DNA of 64,000 bases from Todiramphus chloris collaris (GCA_025345505.1 JANVCC010000073.1:1443391-1507390), one strand, 5' to 3'; positions 1 to 13,700 are shown, numbered from the stretch's first letter. Notes: a model not told the origin generated them from the sequence alone. Numbers and translations: made by a program.

Positions 1-3000
1 GAAGACCTTGGTTATTCCATGGTCTTGGTTTTGGTTTCTATTACTGGTGAGTCTGGTTTCACTGGTACCCGACACGTAAGGAAGTCTCTGGGTTGTCCAA
101 AACCCGATAGATTTAAGTGTCAACTCACATGATGCAAGGCGAGTTTTCTAGTGAATGGGGCAGGAGAGGTTTAGCCTGTGGTGTTCCTCTGGGACAGACA
201 GACAAAGGAGGATCTGGGAACCAGGAATTTCCCTGCTGGAATCAAGAGGGGGAACTGACCTTCTGCAGCTGTGTCTCTGTGGCTCTTTTCCTCCCCATTC
301 CTGTCCTTCCTTACCAGTCCTTTCTTGTATTTGTTTTCCCTTTGATGAACTGCCTTCCTGAAATGGGATTTCCAGGGAGGACTGTTTTCAGAACACTTCC
401 ACATTCAGGGTCTGGTGCTGACCGGATCTGTTTGGCCTGCCTTAATTAATCAACCGCTTTCTTCATCTCGTTAGAGGAGTCCTGTGATTTGCAGCTTTCC
501 TAGGCGTCCTTCAGACCCAGCTTGGAAACCAAGGTTCCATTCTGTTCTGACGTGGTCTGGCCACTGAGTGCACGAGAAACAAGATGGTCTGCGTGCCACA
601 AAAAACTGAAACTTCCAACCAAAACCACCGCTGGGGTTTGGGAAGGGTTAGTCAGGAAACTTCCCATCTCCAGCGGGGCTATGTAGGAAGGATGTGACAC
701 GGGAAAGGGAAATGAGCTTCTCTCGAGCGCGGAGACCCACGTGTGATGTTCGGCTCGGGCGTGCCAAAGACCCCTGCATCAGGGAGACAGAGGTGGGTTT
801 GGGTGCTGATCAGGATCCCTGGGAGGCTTGTTCAGCGCTGCCGTTGGGCAGCTGAGTTACGGTGACCAGGCGAGTGCGAAACCTGGGCTGGGGTTTATAA
901 ATCAGAGGTGCCGTGCTCGAGTGCTGCAGGAGTAGGAGGTATAAATGTGGCTCGCAATAGCAGAGCTGGAAAATTCATCTGTCGCCTCTGCCCCGAGCTG
1001 AGTGAAGATGTACGGGTCTGTAAATCAACTCTTTGCCAGAAAGAAATTTTCTTCTTTGGCAAGATTTATAAATTCGAGGTAAGATTTGTGGGCTTGGGTA
1101 TCTCCTGTCAGGTACGTGTGCTGACGGCTGACAACCAGTGAGGTGGCAGAGCTGGCACAGAAAGGAGTGATTTATCCTTCCAAAGCAGAGGCCAGGCTTC
1201 TGCAGAAGCTGTGCCTGATTCCCATCTTGAACGGGAACGTGTGAGGTGGAGAGAGAGCAAGAGGAGACTGGCGAAGCAGAGGGCTCATCTTAGCGGCGTT
1301 GGTGCCCCCTTGGAGGGGTGTGGGTGGCTGTGCAGAAAGAGCATCAGTATCCCTACGTGTCATGCAAAAATGCAGAGCTGTCGGGGAGCAGCTGCTTTGT
1401 GAACCCTTGGAGGCTGCTTATTCTTGGCACAATGTGCCCATTTGGGCAAAAAACATTCCCCTCCCCTTCCCTTCCCTGTTTTGTTGTTGTTTGGTTTATT
1501 TGAGGTAGGGTTGTAGGTGTGATTTACAAGTGGCATCTCTTAACTACCTGCTAACCCAGAAGTCTGGGCCGAGAGGCTGATCCTAAGCCCAAGGAGAAAG
1601 AACCCCCCTCACAATGTCCCTTGCTTTACAGCTGCCTGCATCCCTGTCCGGCCGGACGGCAGCCGCGGGAGCAAGAGGTGGCAGCAGGAACGGAGAGAAG
1701 TGGCTAACCCTTCGCTCCAGCCCGCGTGTGTTCTAGGAGTGCACGTGTGCCTGCACAAACCAGTGGGTTTTCTTGGCTCTCGTGGCTCTCTGCTCCTCTC
1801 AGCCGTGCCCAGGCTGTCCAAACGAGTGTGAGTCTGGGCACAAGCTTCAGGTGTTTTCCGTGGACTAGGTAACCTTTATCGTTGCTGCTTTGGAGGTAGG
1901 AGTAAGAAAACCGAAGCACTGGAGGGTGGTAGGTGTACAGCCACGCAATAACTTCTTTTTATCCCTCTCTTAATTTCAAGAAGCAGGAACAAATTAAATA
2001 GGGTCAAACTGAGCTGGCTTTTAAAAGCTTTTCAGTACTTTATTTTTTATAAGTGTACACTTCTCAGCCTGCAGAAAACTCTGGACTGAAACAGTTTCTG
2101 TGCAAAGCATTTGGTTTTAGCACTTGGGCCACTTTGCCTTTGCTTTCAGGGGAGCAGTTTGGCACAGTCAAGACCGAGTTGCACGGGACCTCAAGGTGCC
2201 CCGAGCTGCAGGCTTTGCTGCAGCAGGCAGCTGAAATGCCAGTGAGTAAGCTCAGTGTCTGTCCTTGCTCTGGCATCCCCTGTGCCTCTGTGAGGTACCC
2301 TCGGGCACGTCCTGCCGGCTGGGACGCGGCTGATCCCTGGGCACAGTGGACAAGGGGAGAAATGAGGTACCCTCTGCAGCTCCAGAGCAATTCTGGGAGA
2401 TGTTTTATGGTCTGGGTGGCAGAAGCAGAGGATGGCAGTCCCATTCTGGGCTGGCTTCATTCTGACCTGAATAGCTGGCCTCTGCTGCCCTTTATGAAGG
2501 GACCGCTCGTGCCTGGTTAGCTGTCCAGTTCAAGTCAGCTCAGCTCTTCCCACAGGCAAATGCTGTGGAGATGGGCTTCAGGAGGAGGCTGGACCCATCC
2601 CGACGCTGGACCCATCCTCTCCATGTGTGAACCCACGTGCTCTGGTTCTTTCTCAACCTGTGACCACAGGGTTTATTTTTAGCCTTCGACTTAGCGAAGA
2701 TGACTGCAGAGATTCCCCTTCTCTCCTCCTTTTTCCCCCTTCCTGTCCGTACAAGGGACCGAAGCCCAGATTTATATGCTGGAGCAAGCCACTGTCTAAT
2801 TAGAGTGGAACCCTTGCATGAGAGCTGGCTTTTTCCACAGCCCCGATACTCATAACAGGCAGACCTGCTGTGCAGAGGTGTTGAATATTCACAAAACCCC
2901 ACAAGCCAGCCTGTCCTTTCTCTGCTCCAAGTGACGAGCTCTTTGCAGAGGCTGGCAGGGGGTTGCCAGTGCACTGACGAGTCCACAGCTCCCCCAAAGC

Positions 3001-4254
3001 TAATTCCTTGCTGGAGTGTTTGGGAGGGATAGGAAATGCAGACAACGTGCAGCCTCCGAGAGGAGAGAGTTGAAGGGAAAGTTGATGTGGGTTCTCTCTT
3101 GCTTGCCCTGTGCTGCAATGAATAGGGAATGCTGCTTGATATTCAGCACCAGCTCCCCTGCTTTCTATTTTTATCCTCTAGCAGAATGCTGAGTGAGCAT
3201 TTTGTTTAGTGGGGTTATTTATTAATTTATTTTTTTTTCTTAAAATCCTATTGGAAATGTGTCCTGCACCATGTTTCTCTTGCTTTGCTACTCGGAGGAG
3301 GAAGGGGGTGTGGCGGGGCCGGGGGACTGCTGCATTCTGCGACGTGAGCTGTGTGTAATGGTAGTTATTTTCCAGCCCTTCTGTCTGTCTGAGCAGGCTG
3401 ATTAAAAAAGCACAGTCCCATGGCTTCCCTGCTGCTGAGGAGTTTGAATGTTGGTGTGCTGGGTACCAGAGGTTTATCTGCAGGTATGGAGGGCTGCCAG
3501 GAAAGCACATCCTCTTTGAAATCTCCCTTCCCTCATCTTAAAGGGTCCTTCTCCTGGCAGGGTATGTCCAGCCTGTGTGGCTTCAGGAGCCTTGGTTTAT
3601 ATCTTGATAACCTTATTACTTAGCAGTGCCCTGAAATCTTTTTTTCCTCCCCGGAGCTGCTCGTGGGCAGTCAGAAATGTCTTTGGCAAGTTCTGAAAAG
3701 CTTCTGCCTGCGCGGTGAAACCAACATAAGTAAAAATGGAGCTTGCTCATCCAAGGAGGAAAAGCAATTCTGTCCAGGCTGCCAGACCCTGATGCCTCCC
3801 AAGTCTCTGAAGTGGTTGTATGGTCCCCATCTGTCCGTGGGAAGAGTGCTCAGCGAGGAGTGAGGAGCTGGTGGGGTTTGCAGCCTTTTAAGCACCTGAG
3901 GTCTGATGTGTCTAATCCAATTTAGTTCATGGACTGGTCAGAGCATGGAGAATGTTGAATGAATGTGTGTAGTCTCTGGCCAACTCCTAAGTCACCCCTA
4001 AACCCATTTGCATCCGTTTTACATGGTTGGACTGTGCTTTGAAGTGCTCCCCAGTGACTGTGGTGTGCATTTCTCCATCACACCAGGGGACAGGTGGGAC
4101 TTGTGAGCAAAAGTCCTTACAGGAAGGAGAAGCTTGAAATGTTGGAAATGGTGAACTCTGAGTTTCTGTTCTGGGTAGCACAAGAGAGAGGTTTGAAGTT
4201 CCAGATTTAGAAGAGGCTGTCAGCTGTTGAGAGGTTATGTGTAAGTATATTGAG
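1..4254. other. Non-repetitive DNA, no gene recognised
   Basis: No open frame here resembles a known protein, and no clear exon with matching splice sites stands out. All open stretches are short and overlap on both strands. Several TATA-like strings occur between about 890 and 1,075 (for example 'gtttataaatc' and 'ggtataaatg'), but without CpG-rich context they are probably chance. A short repeated phrase 'ctggacccatcc' occurs twice near 2,590-2,615. The stretch could be intron or intergenic. Confidence 0.4.
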
Positions 4255-4826
4255 GAGAGTCTTGGCTTCTGTATCTTGGGCTGCATCCAAAGCAGCGTGG
4301 GCAGCAGGTCAAGGGAGGGGATTCTGCCTCTGCTTTGATGAGACCCCCCTGCAGTGCAGGGTCCCAGCACAGCAGAGACAGGGACCTGGTGGAGTGGGGC
4401 CAGAGCAGCCCCAGCAGTGCTGGGAGGGCTGGAACCCCTCTGCTGGGAGCCAGGCTGGGAGAGATGGGGGGGTTCAGCCTGCAGAGGAGAAGGCTCCCCA
4501 AGGCGAGACCTTCTGGAGGCCTGTCAGAAAGATGGGGACAGACTTTTGAGCAGAGCCTGTTGAGATAGGACAAGGGGGGATGGTTTAAACTAAAAGAGGG
4601 AGATTTAGACTGGAGAGAAGGATGAAATTGCTGATGCTGAGCATGATGAGAGCCTGTGCCAGGCTGCCCAGAGAGGTGGTGGCTGCCCCATCCCTGGCAC
4701 CATTGCAGGGGAGGTTGCCCGGGGCTCTGAGCACCCTGCTCTAGGTGCAGATGGCCCTGCTCCCTGCAGGGGGGTTGTACTAAATGACTTTTAAAGGTCC
4801 CTTCCCACCCAGAATGTTCTGTGATC
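4255..4826 (+). mobile_element. CR1 LINE 3' fragment (subfamily A of this window)
   Basis: This is a 5'-truncated non-LTR retrotransposon copy of about 570 bp in sense orientation. It begins near the 'cttgggctgcatccaaagcagcg' type block found in the CR1 reverse-transcriptase C-terminus and 3' region. It runs through 'gcccagagaggtggtggctgcc' and 'ggggctctgagcaccctgctctagg', and ends in the CR1 3' signature (tttaaaggtcccttcccaccc followed by ttctgtgatc). No poly(A) tail is present, as is usual for CR1. It matches the antisense copies at 14,070 and 37,502 closely through most of their length, so these belong to one subfamily. The frame is not intact, so the copy is a dead fragment. Boundaries are good to about 20 bp at the 5' side. 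Confidence 0.9.
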
Positions 4827-7592
4827 ACAGCTCGTGACCATCTTCACAGTGTAGTTGGGCCTTGGGGTGTGTTTTGTGCAGCTGCAGGTGGTGGGTACTG
4901 CATCCTCCGTGGTATCGACTGCGTGTGTGATGCTGACTGTACGTGATCACCTCTTCCCGAGTTCCACTGAAGTTCTCTGTCCTCAAATTACAGCTTGTAA
5001 CGGATCCTTTTCCCTCTTGCTCAGTCGTTCCACCTTGATTGCTCTGCCTCAACTCGTTACTCAGCTGTGTCACTGTGCTTCACTCTGGGATGTGGTTTAT
5101 ACAGAAGCAGCTTGAATGTGAACTCGATTTGTGTTACAGTGCTAAAAACCTTAATGACATTTTGCTTGGCAGCAGTGGATGCTCTGTGTGGTTTGCCCTT
5201 CCCCAGTGCCCTATGTTCTCAATAAACTGAAGTCCGTGGTAGGTGTAGCATGAAAAATCTCTGAGTAAATATTGGAACAAATGCTTTTGTAGTGCTTCCT
5301 AAGCTCTGGCTGCATTTGTGATTCAAGGCCACTGCAGTGTCACTGGTATTTAGCTGTGAAGGAGCTAAATTTGGGAGGGAAAGGTGAAAGCACAGGTCGT
5401 AGCTTCAAAATCTCTTCTGTCGCTGCTGAGATGTGAATCTGAGATGCATCTCCCATACAAACGTGCTGCTGAAGGAACTGGTGGCTGCCTGGGTGAATAC
5501 TTCCAGAAACTCCTCCAGGGGTGGAGGGGAAGCGGGCACCGTGTGCCTGGTGCTCTCGGAGGTGAGGTCTGAGCGCTTCGCTGCATCATCAGGCTGACGT
5601 GGCCAAGGGCAATTCCCCTTCGGCTCCCGTGCTGGAGAGCAGCAGTGTGGAGATGGGGGCACTGGCCTTCTGCTGTGCTGGGTGGTGTGAGCTGTGGCCA
5701 GTACCCTGCTGTGTCCAGAGCTCTTGATCTGTTTCCGTTGATGCCCTGGAAGAAAGTTTCGGGACCATCCCCTGTGCTCTGTGCCCTGACCTCTTCTGAT
5801 CTGCTGATACTGGTGTAACGTGGAAAGGATGCCTTCCCAGAAAACCAGCACAGTGCCGCGCTGCGGGGATGCTTTGCCTGGCATCTGACAATCTGGGGCT
5901 TGCAAGGGACGTGCAGTTGCTTGGGATTTTGCTCTGCGTTGTGAGATCGAGGAGCTGGAGCAGGGTTTGGGTGACAAGCTGCCAATCCCTAGTACCCCAG
6001 GAAGGAATTCAAGGGTCTAGTTTTGTTTTCTCTCGCAGAATTACAGTGGTTTTCATTCGTGAGTTAAACTTAGGACTTTAACCCAATGCTGTGCTTGTGC
6101 TTGGAGAACGAGGAGTATAAAATGAAGAGGATGAGAAGCTGCAGAGGGAGCTTGGGTGTTACGTTAGTGGAACAGCACAGCCTGCAGTGAGCTCCTCAAT
6201 GAATCAAGGAAAGCTTCATCTCTTAATGGACTGCACAGAATAGAGAGAACAATTCCTCTAATAAATCTCTTTCAGTCACTAATATCTAGGGAAATACATT
6301 ATCCCGTTGTCCAAAGCCGTGAAGAGATCAGTCTTCTCTGAACAGGAATAGACCTTCCACGTTAGCTCTGGTGTGACAGGGTCAGTGGTTGCAACTGGAG
6401 AAGAAGATGGAATAATGGGTGGTTGCAGCACTGCTGTTACTGGGGTTAAATACCATTTGCCTTCGCCCAGGCTCTGCCTGGGAAGGGTTTATTGCAGCAG
6501 GTGGGAGGATGAGGATGCTGAACCTTCATAGCTAGCGTTAGAGAAACCAGAGGGAGGCAGCACAGAGCCTGTGGCCCTTGGGGACCCCCTTCAGAGGTGG
6601 CTTTGCCTGCTGGCCTTGAACCACTCTTGCCCTCAGCAGTGGATTTAACTTAACGCTGAGTTTGGGCGCTGGTCTCTCCCCAAGTCAGGATGTATTTTCC
6701 CGCAGAGGTACATGCGAACAAAGTGTCGTCTGCTGTGATTCTGCTTGTCTGCTGGGGTTTTTGTGCTGGTGCCCAATGTGGGGCTTCTCCACAGTGATGC
6801 TTTGTAGGATTTTGTGAGAGAAAGGAAAGCGAAATAATCGCTGCAAGCCAGAAAAGACCTTCTGTAAGCCACAGCTGGAGTGGGATGCCCAAGGAGCAGA
6901 TTCCTCCAAGAGAGGTGAGTCAGTGCTGAATGATTCCTCCTTACACTCCTCCTCATACAAGAACTTGCGTGTCTAAGAGCAGAAATAACTCCTCCACTGC
7001 CCTTTGCATGACAGGTGCTCCTTAGCTCTCTGCCTCTTGCCACGCTTCTAGACCTTTGGGTGAGTTTAGCCCCGCCTGGAGAAGAAGTCAGGTCCCACTG
7101 CAGCCAGGCAGTGATTTGTGACTGTCTTGTACAGAGGACTTGCTATGCTGTAGGGGTACTTGGTGTCTCTGAGATATTTAGATGTGGAAGGGGATATGTC
7201 AAATCAGCGTCAGCATAATGCTGAGGAAGGGACTAGAGCTGAATAGTGAGCAGCGTGTTGCCAAGCAGTGACAGGGCTGCCTTGTTGCCGTTGGCTTTCA
7301 GGCACTTAAAGAGGATGCAGTAAGGTGATACCCTCTAGAAGGCAGGAAAACAGAGGAAAAAGGTAAAGGAAAGCTTTTTAAGATTTCACCCCATCAGTGA
7401 TGCACTCCGTGTCACTGGAATCGCACGGGGCAGTGCTGGCAGGAGCTGTATTGTGGGATTGCCTTTGTCTTGCTAGCGGTGACTCCCAGCCCTGGAGCTG
7501 CCTTGGGCCACTGCTGGCTCGAGCATCTCGGGGGGTTTCCACTCTCTGTGCAGAGCTGGGCTCTGCATGGCCACAGTGGCTTCGTGGAACGG
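4827..7592. other. Non-repetitive DNA, possible 3' end of a transcript at its left side
   Basis: No coding region is recognised. The first 450 bases, up to an AATAAA at 5,221, look like an mRNA 3' end. The remainder shows no repeat family, RNA gene or exon that I can support. Confidence 0.35.
5221..5226 (+). terminator. Candidate polyadenylation signal
   Basis: A canonical AATAAA hexamer is followed 12-25 bases later by a GT-rich stretch (gtccgtggtaggtgt), which is the usual order of cleavage signal and downstream element. The upstream sequence is not a known repeat. No coding exon for such a transcript was identified, so this may equally be a chance motif. AATAAA is expected many times by chance in 64 kb. 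Confidence 0.25.
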
Positions 7593-7780
7593 GTCATCAC
7601 AGACTGGTTTGAGTTGGAAAGGACCTTCCAAGCTCATCTGGTGCAACCCCCTGCAGGGAGCAGGGCCATCTGCACCTAGAGCAGGGTGCTCAGAGCCCCG
7701 GGCAACCTCCCCTGCAATGGTGCCAGGGATGGGGCAGCCACCACCTCTCTGGGCAGCCTGGGCCTGTTTCTAGGCTCTCC
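7593..7780 (-). mobile_element. CR1 LINE 3' fragment, antisense
   Basis: Read on the minus strand, this is the last 190 bp or so of a CR1 copy. The + strand shows the reverse complement of the 3' end (atcacagactggtttgagttgg, then aaggaccttccaagctcatc), followed by the 'gggccatctgcacctagagc' and 'tctctgggcagcctgg' blocks. It matches the copies at 14,070 and 37,502 until about 7,770 and then diverges, which marks the 5' truncation. Confidence 0.85.
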
Positions 7781-10700
7781 TCCCATCGCCAGCAGCTCAG
7801 TTGTTTGTGCAGGTGAGAAATGTCTTCCTAGAGCCGTGGACGGGGAGCCTCCACCAGTCTCTGTCCCTTCTCTTGCTTGTGCCTGGGGTTTGTGGGGGAT
7901 GGAGCTGCTCGTGGTCCTGTGTCACTCAAATTTATCTGTGGGTCTTCACCAGAGCTGGGGAGTACATGAAGTGAAATGCCTCAAGCCCTTTTAATCATGG
8001 GTGCAGGGTGATGAATGAGGGAGGAAGACAGCAAAGGGCGATGTCTCAAGTATAAACTGAGCAATAATCCTGCCCCAAACGTGAAGGTTTTGCTCAGGCA
8101 ACGCCATCCTGGGAGGCAAAGCTTTGGTTGGGAGCGAAGGAAGAACCTGAAGCACTGGTGTTTTCTAAACAAGGATGAACTGAACCAAAACTGGTCAGTT
8201 TTCCTAGCTCAGTCAGCTGGGGAGGTAGGAAAATGGTCAGTCCCACCTCTACAGGAATTTGTTAGAGATGGATTTTGTCCATCTTTAGCCGGTAGCTGGG
8301 CACTGGACAAGAAGAACCAGTGGCTGGGTCTCTTTGTACACCTGATTTATTTCCCTCCATCCTTTTTTCGGGCCATCTCTTTCTCTTCTAGGATATCTCA
8401 CTTTTATTTTTACCACTGGACAAATATCAAATATTCCTCAAGAGAGATCTGTGATTACAGCTCAGCTCTGACAGTTGAGAACAGTCCAACTGACATATTC
8501 GCTTCAGCTGAAACGCTGCTATTTTGAGCTCTGCTTTTGTTTTTAACCAGCAGTGATAAGTTCGCATTTCCTATGGATGATATTTTGGGTTGACGTGAGC
8601 TGTTACAGATCAGGTCTGCAGTGGATCTGCCTGCCGTGTCTCAAGCTCCCCGGTGTGCGATCGTTCTCGTCCTGGGCGAGTTTTCTTCTGCGTGTTCTGT
8701 TTGGATGGTCTTTCCCCCACGACAAAGCAGAATTGAATCCCTGCATCCCAGCCAGTCATCGCTAAAATAATTAGATTTACGTCTTGCTGAAGCATTTCAT
8801 AAGTGCTTCTGCAGAAAGACCTTTTTTTCCTCCTTTTTCCTCTTCTCTTTTTTTTTTCCTTTTGGCCTTCCAGTAAAGGCAAACAACTTCACAGGCACTT
8901 CTCTGGCAATCGGGCATTTTCCAGCTATTATTTTGCAAACTATTAGAGCGGCAGATCATGAGGTGGGAACTGAGTTATGCAAACAAAGCCACGTCACTCT
9001 TGGCCAAAAATAGCTTTGGTACATGTGCACTAAGGTGGAAGCGATGGCCTTTGGTGCACACACAGCAAACGGCCAGGGGAGGGGAAGGGAAGCTGCGGGT
9101 TTTTTTTTCATCTCGAGCATCTCAGGAGGTATTTAGGAGGAGGTGTGTATTCCCAAGAAGAGTGGAGTATGGCTGCTGATAATTCCCACGGGACAGGACT
9201 CGCTGCTTTTCTCGTACAGAAGGGGGGCTGGGGTTTTGAGAGGTGCTGTCCCCAGGGGTGTTAATGATGGTTAACATCCAGGTCCCACCCAGAGCACGAA
9301 GAAATACTGGAGAATAGTTGTCTTCCCTTTTCCTCTTCTCCTCGGCCCATCCCTAGCACAGTTTCTGCAGTCTGGCGTGGCTCTCGGACAGCCCGTGGGC
9401 TCCTTGCTGTGGGAGATGGTTCCACGTCTCCTTGCGGAGATCTTTGCTACCTTGGCTGGAGTCCTCATCTGTTTTCCTTTCCAGCCTCTTCCAGCACTGC
9501 AGTGCCCTAAATAATTTTGAGATTTCCCCCCCCCCACGAGCTGTTTGCTGATGGACCTGCTGCCTCTTCAGGGTGTTTGCAGCAGGGACGTGGCCTGGCT
9601 TCCTTTCATACTCCGCACGTTACTCTTCACCAGGCTTAAAATAACCTTTTTTCCTTTATTTTCTTTCCTTTTCTGCATTATTGCTATGCCGAGCTCCCTT
9701 TGCAGCGCTGGGTTTAATTGCAGTTTGTTACCTAGCTGCTAGGAGATCATGTAGTGGTGGTTCTGGCTCAAGATCCAGTTTGGATAAATAGAGATGAGGT
9801 AGGAGCTGGGGTGTGGAAAGCGCAGCTTGGAGGTGTGCAGGTGTAGCTTCCATTGGAGTAAAAGCCTCCTTTTTATGGAGATTTGCTATTTCTTATCTCG
9901 CAATACTTTTCCTGGGATGAGTCAAAAGGGACTTAAAGTTGAACAAAGGCTTGATGTCTTCTGTAACGGGCCAAGCGACTCCCAGGCACTGTTCATTACC
10001 GATTCCTCACAGGCTTGTTTTGTGTCTCAATTAGAAAATCTTGTTTAAATTACCTCTGTACTCCTCCAGCATTGCAAGTGCCTGTCAGAATATCTTACTT
10101 ATCAAACGGGAGTTCTCTATCCCTGCTCCTCCTCTCTCCAGAGGTGTGGATAAACTCCTGCAGGAATTTCCAGACAGATTTTTATTGTTTAGGTTCTTCC
10201 CCCCCCCCCCCCATGTTTTGTTATTTGGTTGTGTGCCCGGTTCAAGCAGTAGCATCCTTTGCCTGCTCTGAAGGACAGTGCTTTCCCACCAGGATTCCCA
10301 GTGCTGTGTGGGTCGTGCTGGTCGGTCTGAAATAGCTGACCTCAGCCCAGCATCAGCGCGCGCAGCGACGCCGAGAGGGGAGATTAGTGCTGATTTATTG
10401 CCCTGCCAATTAAATGGGAGCAGTCGGATTCGCGCTGCGTGGCTGAGAGGTTAAGTATGGTGGTGACAGTGAGAGATGGGCTTTCTTAAATGCAGCTGCT
10501 CGTTTCTATACATTTCTGTTTAATTAAGATATTCCTGCATCCTGCACTCTTCAACATTAATTCTGAGATGTATTTTGAACCGTTGCCAGGGGAATACATT
10601 GTTACGGCATCCTCTTTCCACGTCTATTAGCAGGAAGAGGATAATTGAGGAAATCTCACACAGATTTAATTGGGGACTGAGGGCAGGAGCAGGGAGGGGG

Positions 10701-13700
10701 AGGAACACAACACACAAGTAGGTCAGAAGTTTGGCGCTGGATAACTCTTGCTTGACGCTGAGCGGTCTGGGAGAAGCACAGCTCCCTTGTGCTGGTGTGT
10801 GGCACGAGCTTGGGATTTGCTGCCTGGAATCTCCATGTCCAGGGATGCTTGGGGTTTGTGAGCAGAAGGAAGCTGCTGCAGGATGGCCTCTGCACTCACC
10901 CAGAGCCTGGGAGGAGAGGACGGGCACCTCGTGCCAGCCGGCACCCGGTCTGGGGTGCCGCGGTGCCAACCAGCAGCGGAACTGGGAGCGCTTTGCTCGT
11001 TGCCATCCCAAACTGGAGCTGGGCACAGTCCGCAGCCAGTGCTCTTTCCATGCCCAGCCCCGTGGGTTAGCTCCCAGCTAGGAAGCAAACCAGCTCGGGC
11101 CAGAGATGCCCGTGCTGCGGGTCCCGTGTCCAGTAAAGCTGGCGGCCGGCGGTCGGGACCGAGTTTGTTGTTCCGAGCTTGTGCAAACAGTAAGTAGCAG
11201 CGTTTGCCCTGAAGAGCCCGCAGTGCAAACACAGACAGACACTTTCCAATAGGCACAGCAAAAGGAGAAGGAGCTTTAATTACAGATCTTGCTGTTGAAT
11301 ATTTTTCCTGGGTTTCCCGAAAGCCTTTTCCACCAGCAGTGCCAACCTGAAGCATCAACAAACACGGTTCTGGCCTAGAAATGGATGTAATTAAGAAATA
11401 CAAACAGAAAAGGGTGGGGGTTATTTGCCTGGTTTTTATTTGGAGCCTGGAGGGAGCCTCTTCTCGAGCTTTTTCATCTAGTCACACGCAGCAGAGACTC
11501 TTCAGCTTGTATTTTGAAAAGAAAAAGGGGAAAGGAAAATGATTCTGAGGATAGCAGCAGGTCACAGAGCGTTTCTCGGGGTGTAACGTGGGGCAAACGC
11601 CTGCCTGCCACTGGGGGCTTTGCCTCCCATGCCTTACTGCCAGGGTTCTGGGGGTTTCTTTCCTCATTATTGCTTTCTAGGATTCTCCCCCCGTGGCTGC
11701 TGTTGCGGTGGTGAACCTGGGTATTTTCTTGGGGCTCAGGCTTTCTTTCCAGCTACCAGTTGTAAAGCCCACTGGGGCTGCAGATGCGTCGGCTTGTACT
11801 GGAACAGAATGTACAAAAAAATAACAGTCCTCAAGGACGTGGCTTTGTGTACTACAGTGGCTGATGTCAGAGGATGGAAAAGGTCTTGTTTTCTCCGGAA
11901 ATCTTTATTCTTAATGTGCATTCGAGAGAGAGAGAGAGGCAAAAAAAAAAGTGTGTTCTGCTAAACCTAAGTTAAGAAGCTTGTTCAATTTTTAAACGGT
12001 TACATAAAGCCATCAAAGTCTGACAGGAGAAAGATGCAAGTTTGTGCAGAAGAGAAAGGGAAAAAGAAGCTGAAATGGAGTGTTGAAGTTAATTCCCCCA
12101 GGCTTACACCTAAAACAGCCTTAACTCATAGCTGAACCCACTCCTGCTCTCTCTTTTTTGTTTGTTTTAACTTATTTTTTCCCCTTTCTTGACGAAGGTC
12201 TCTGCGTTGCTGAACTCCCGGCGAAGTGCGAATGCTTCTTGTGCCAAGACCCCGCTGCTTTTAGCAGAGCAGCTCTGGGTGCCAATAAGCATCTCTGTGC
12301 TGCCTCGGGGGAAACAGAGTTGTGGACACAAGCAGTGGGAATGGGGCTGGTCTGAAATGCAGGCAGGGATCCTGGACTCCTGCTCCTCAACAGCGCGGGT
12401 TCCCTGGTTGCTGCTTCAAGGGTTAATTTGGGGTGCTCAGCAGAACCGGGTCTTGGTGGAGACAGAAAGGTGCTTCAGCCCATGGGCAAAGCCTCCCCTG
12501 AAAGGTTTGCTGGTTCCTCATCATCTTTAGAGTTTACCCAGCTTCAGTTTTGTTGCTGGCATTGGATGCTCCCTCTGCCAGAAGAGATTGGCAAGTGGGC
12601 TCTGGGCGACTCCTCAGCACCCTTTAACCTTTTTTCTCCAGGTACTTTGCAGGTAGTGCCTGGAGCTGAACAGTGCCCTCTTCATTAGACATGAAAGTAA
12701 AATAGACGAAGTAAAGGCTCGTGCTATAGGATCAGTCCTCTCTGGATAATGCATAGAGATGCTCCAGGTCTTTGAGTAATGTTAATCTATTTATATCTAC
12801 TACCTAGATACTAGAAATCCATTATATCTGGTTCTGTCTAGACATGATCAAGGACATAACTTTCAACTCCCATTATTTTTCGATAGCATTAATATTCAAG
12901 CACGTCTTTGTCTTAAAATGTATTCTGAAAGCTGGAGTTATTGAGGAAATTCAGGGAGAATAAAAAGAAGCCCTCTGACAAAAAGGATGTCATGTCACAG
13001 AAGGATGCGCGGAGGGGAGCTGGCACGCCTGCCACCGGAGCGCTTTCCTCCCATCACCCCGAGGACTCTGAGCTAGCGTTCATTTGCAGCTGAATGGGCA
13101 AAACTCTGGGGAAAAAAAACCCATCTGATTTCCTCCGGGTTAGGATGCCTGTGGCGGAATGATCTGCTCTTGACTCCCTGACCCCCGCGTGGGTTACGCT
13201 CCTCTTTATTCAGCTGCTGGCCGTTCTCGCGTCGCCGTCGATAGCGAGACCCCGGCTTTGGTTTGCCTCGGCTCTCCTGGAGGAGAGGTTTGGATGGAAA
13301 TTGCTGCTGTACCTGTCGGGAGCGTAGTGAGTGTTGGGATCAGATGGCCAGGAGATCACAGTTGGCTGGTGCGTGGCTGGGAGCTGGCAGCCCTGCTTTG
13401 CTGCTCTTGGGAGAGCAGGGCAGAGGTGGGAGCTATAGTGAATTTTCCTCACTCAAGGTCTTTGTCAGGGATGGATGTTCTCTTCTTTCTTATGCCCAGC
13501 AAGGCTTTGCTCTATAGGAGGGATTCCTAGAGAAAACAGCTGAGAGGGGGGAAAAAAAGAAAGCTCAAAATTCAGGTTTGCATACATTTGAGCCCCTGAA
13601 GTGTGCTCTGTAGATTGCACCCTTTCCTTCCTGGGCTTGAGAGGCACCTGAGCCTCCCCTGAGCTCCCCAGGTTCTGCAGGATGTTGATGTTCACTTCAG

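Noticed and set aside
880-1080. Cluster of TATA-like strings
   Set aside because: No CpG island, GC box or exon context. TATAAA-type words are expected by chance at this frequency.
4235-4828. Minus-strand frame of 197 codons, with a near copy at 14,088-14,639 on the + strand
   Set aside because: Both are the antisense reading of the same CR1 3' region, so their similarity is due to the repeat, not a gene family.
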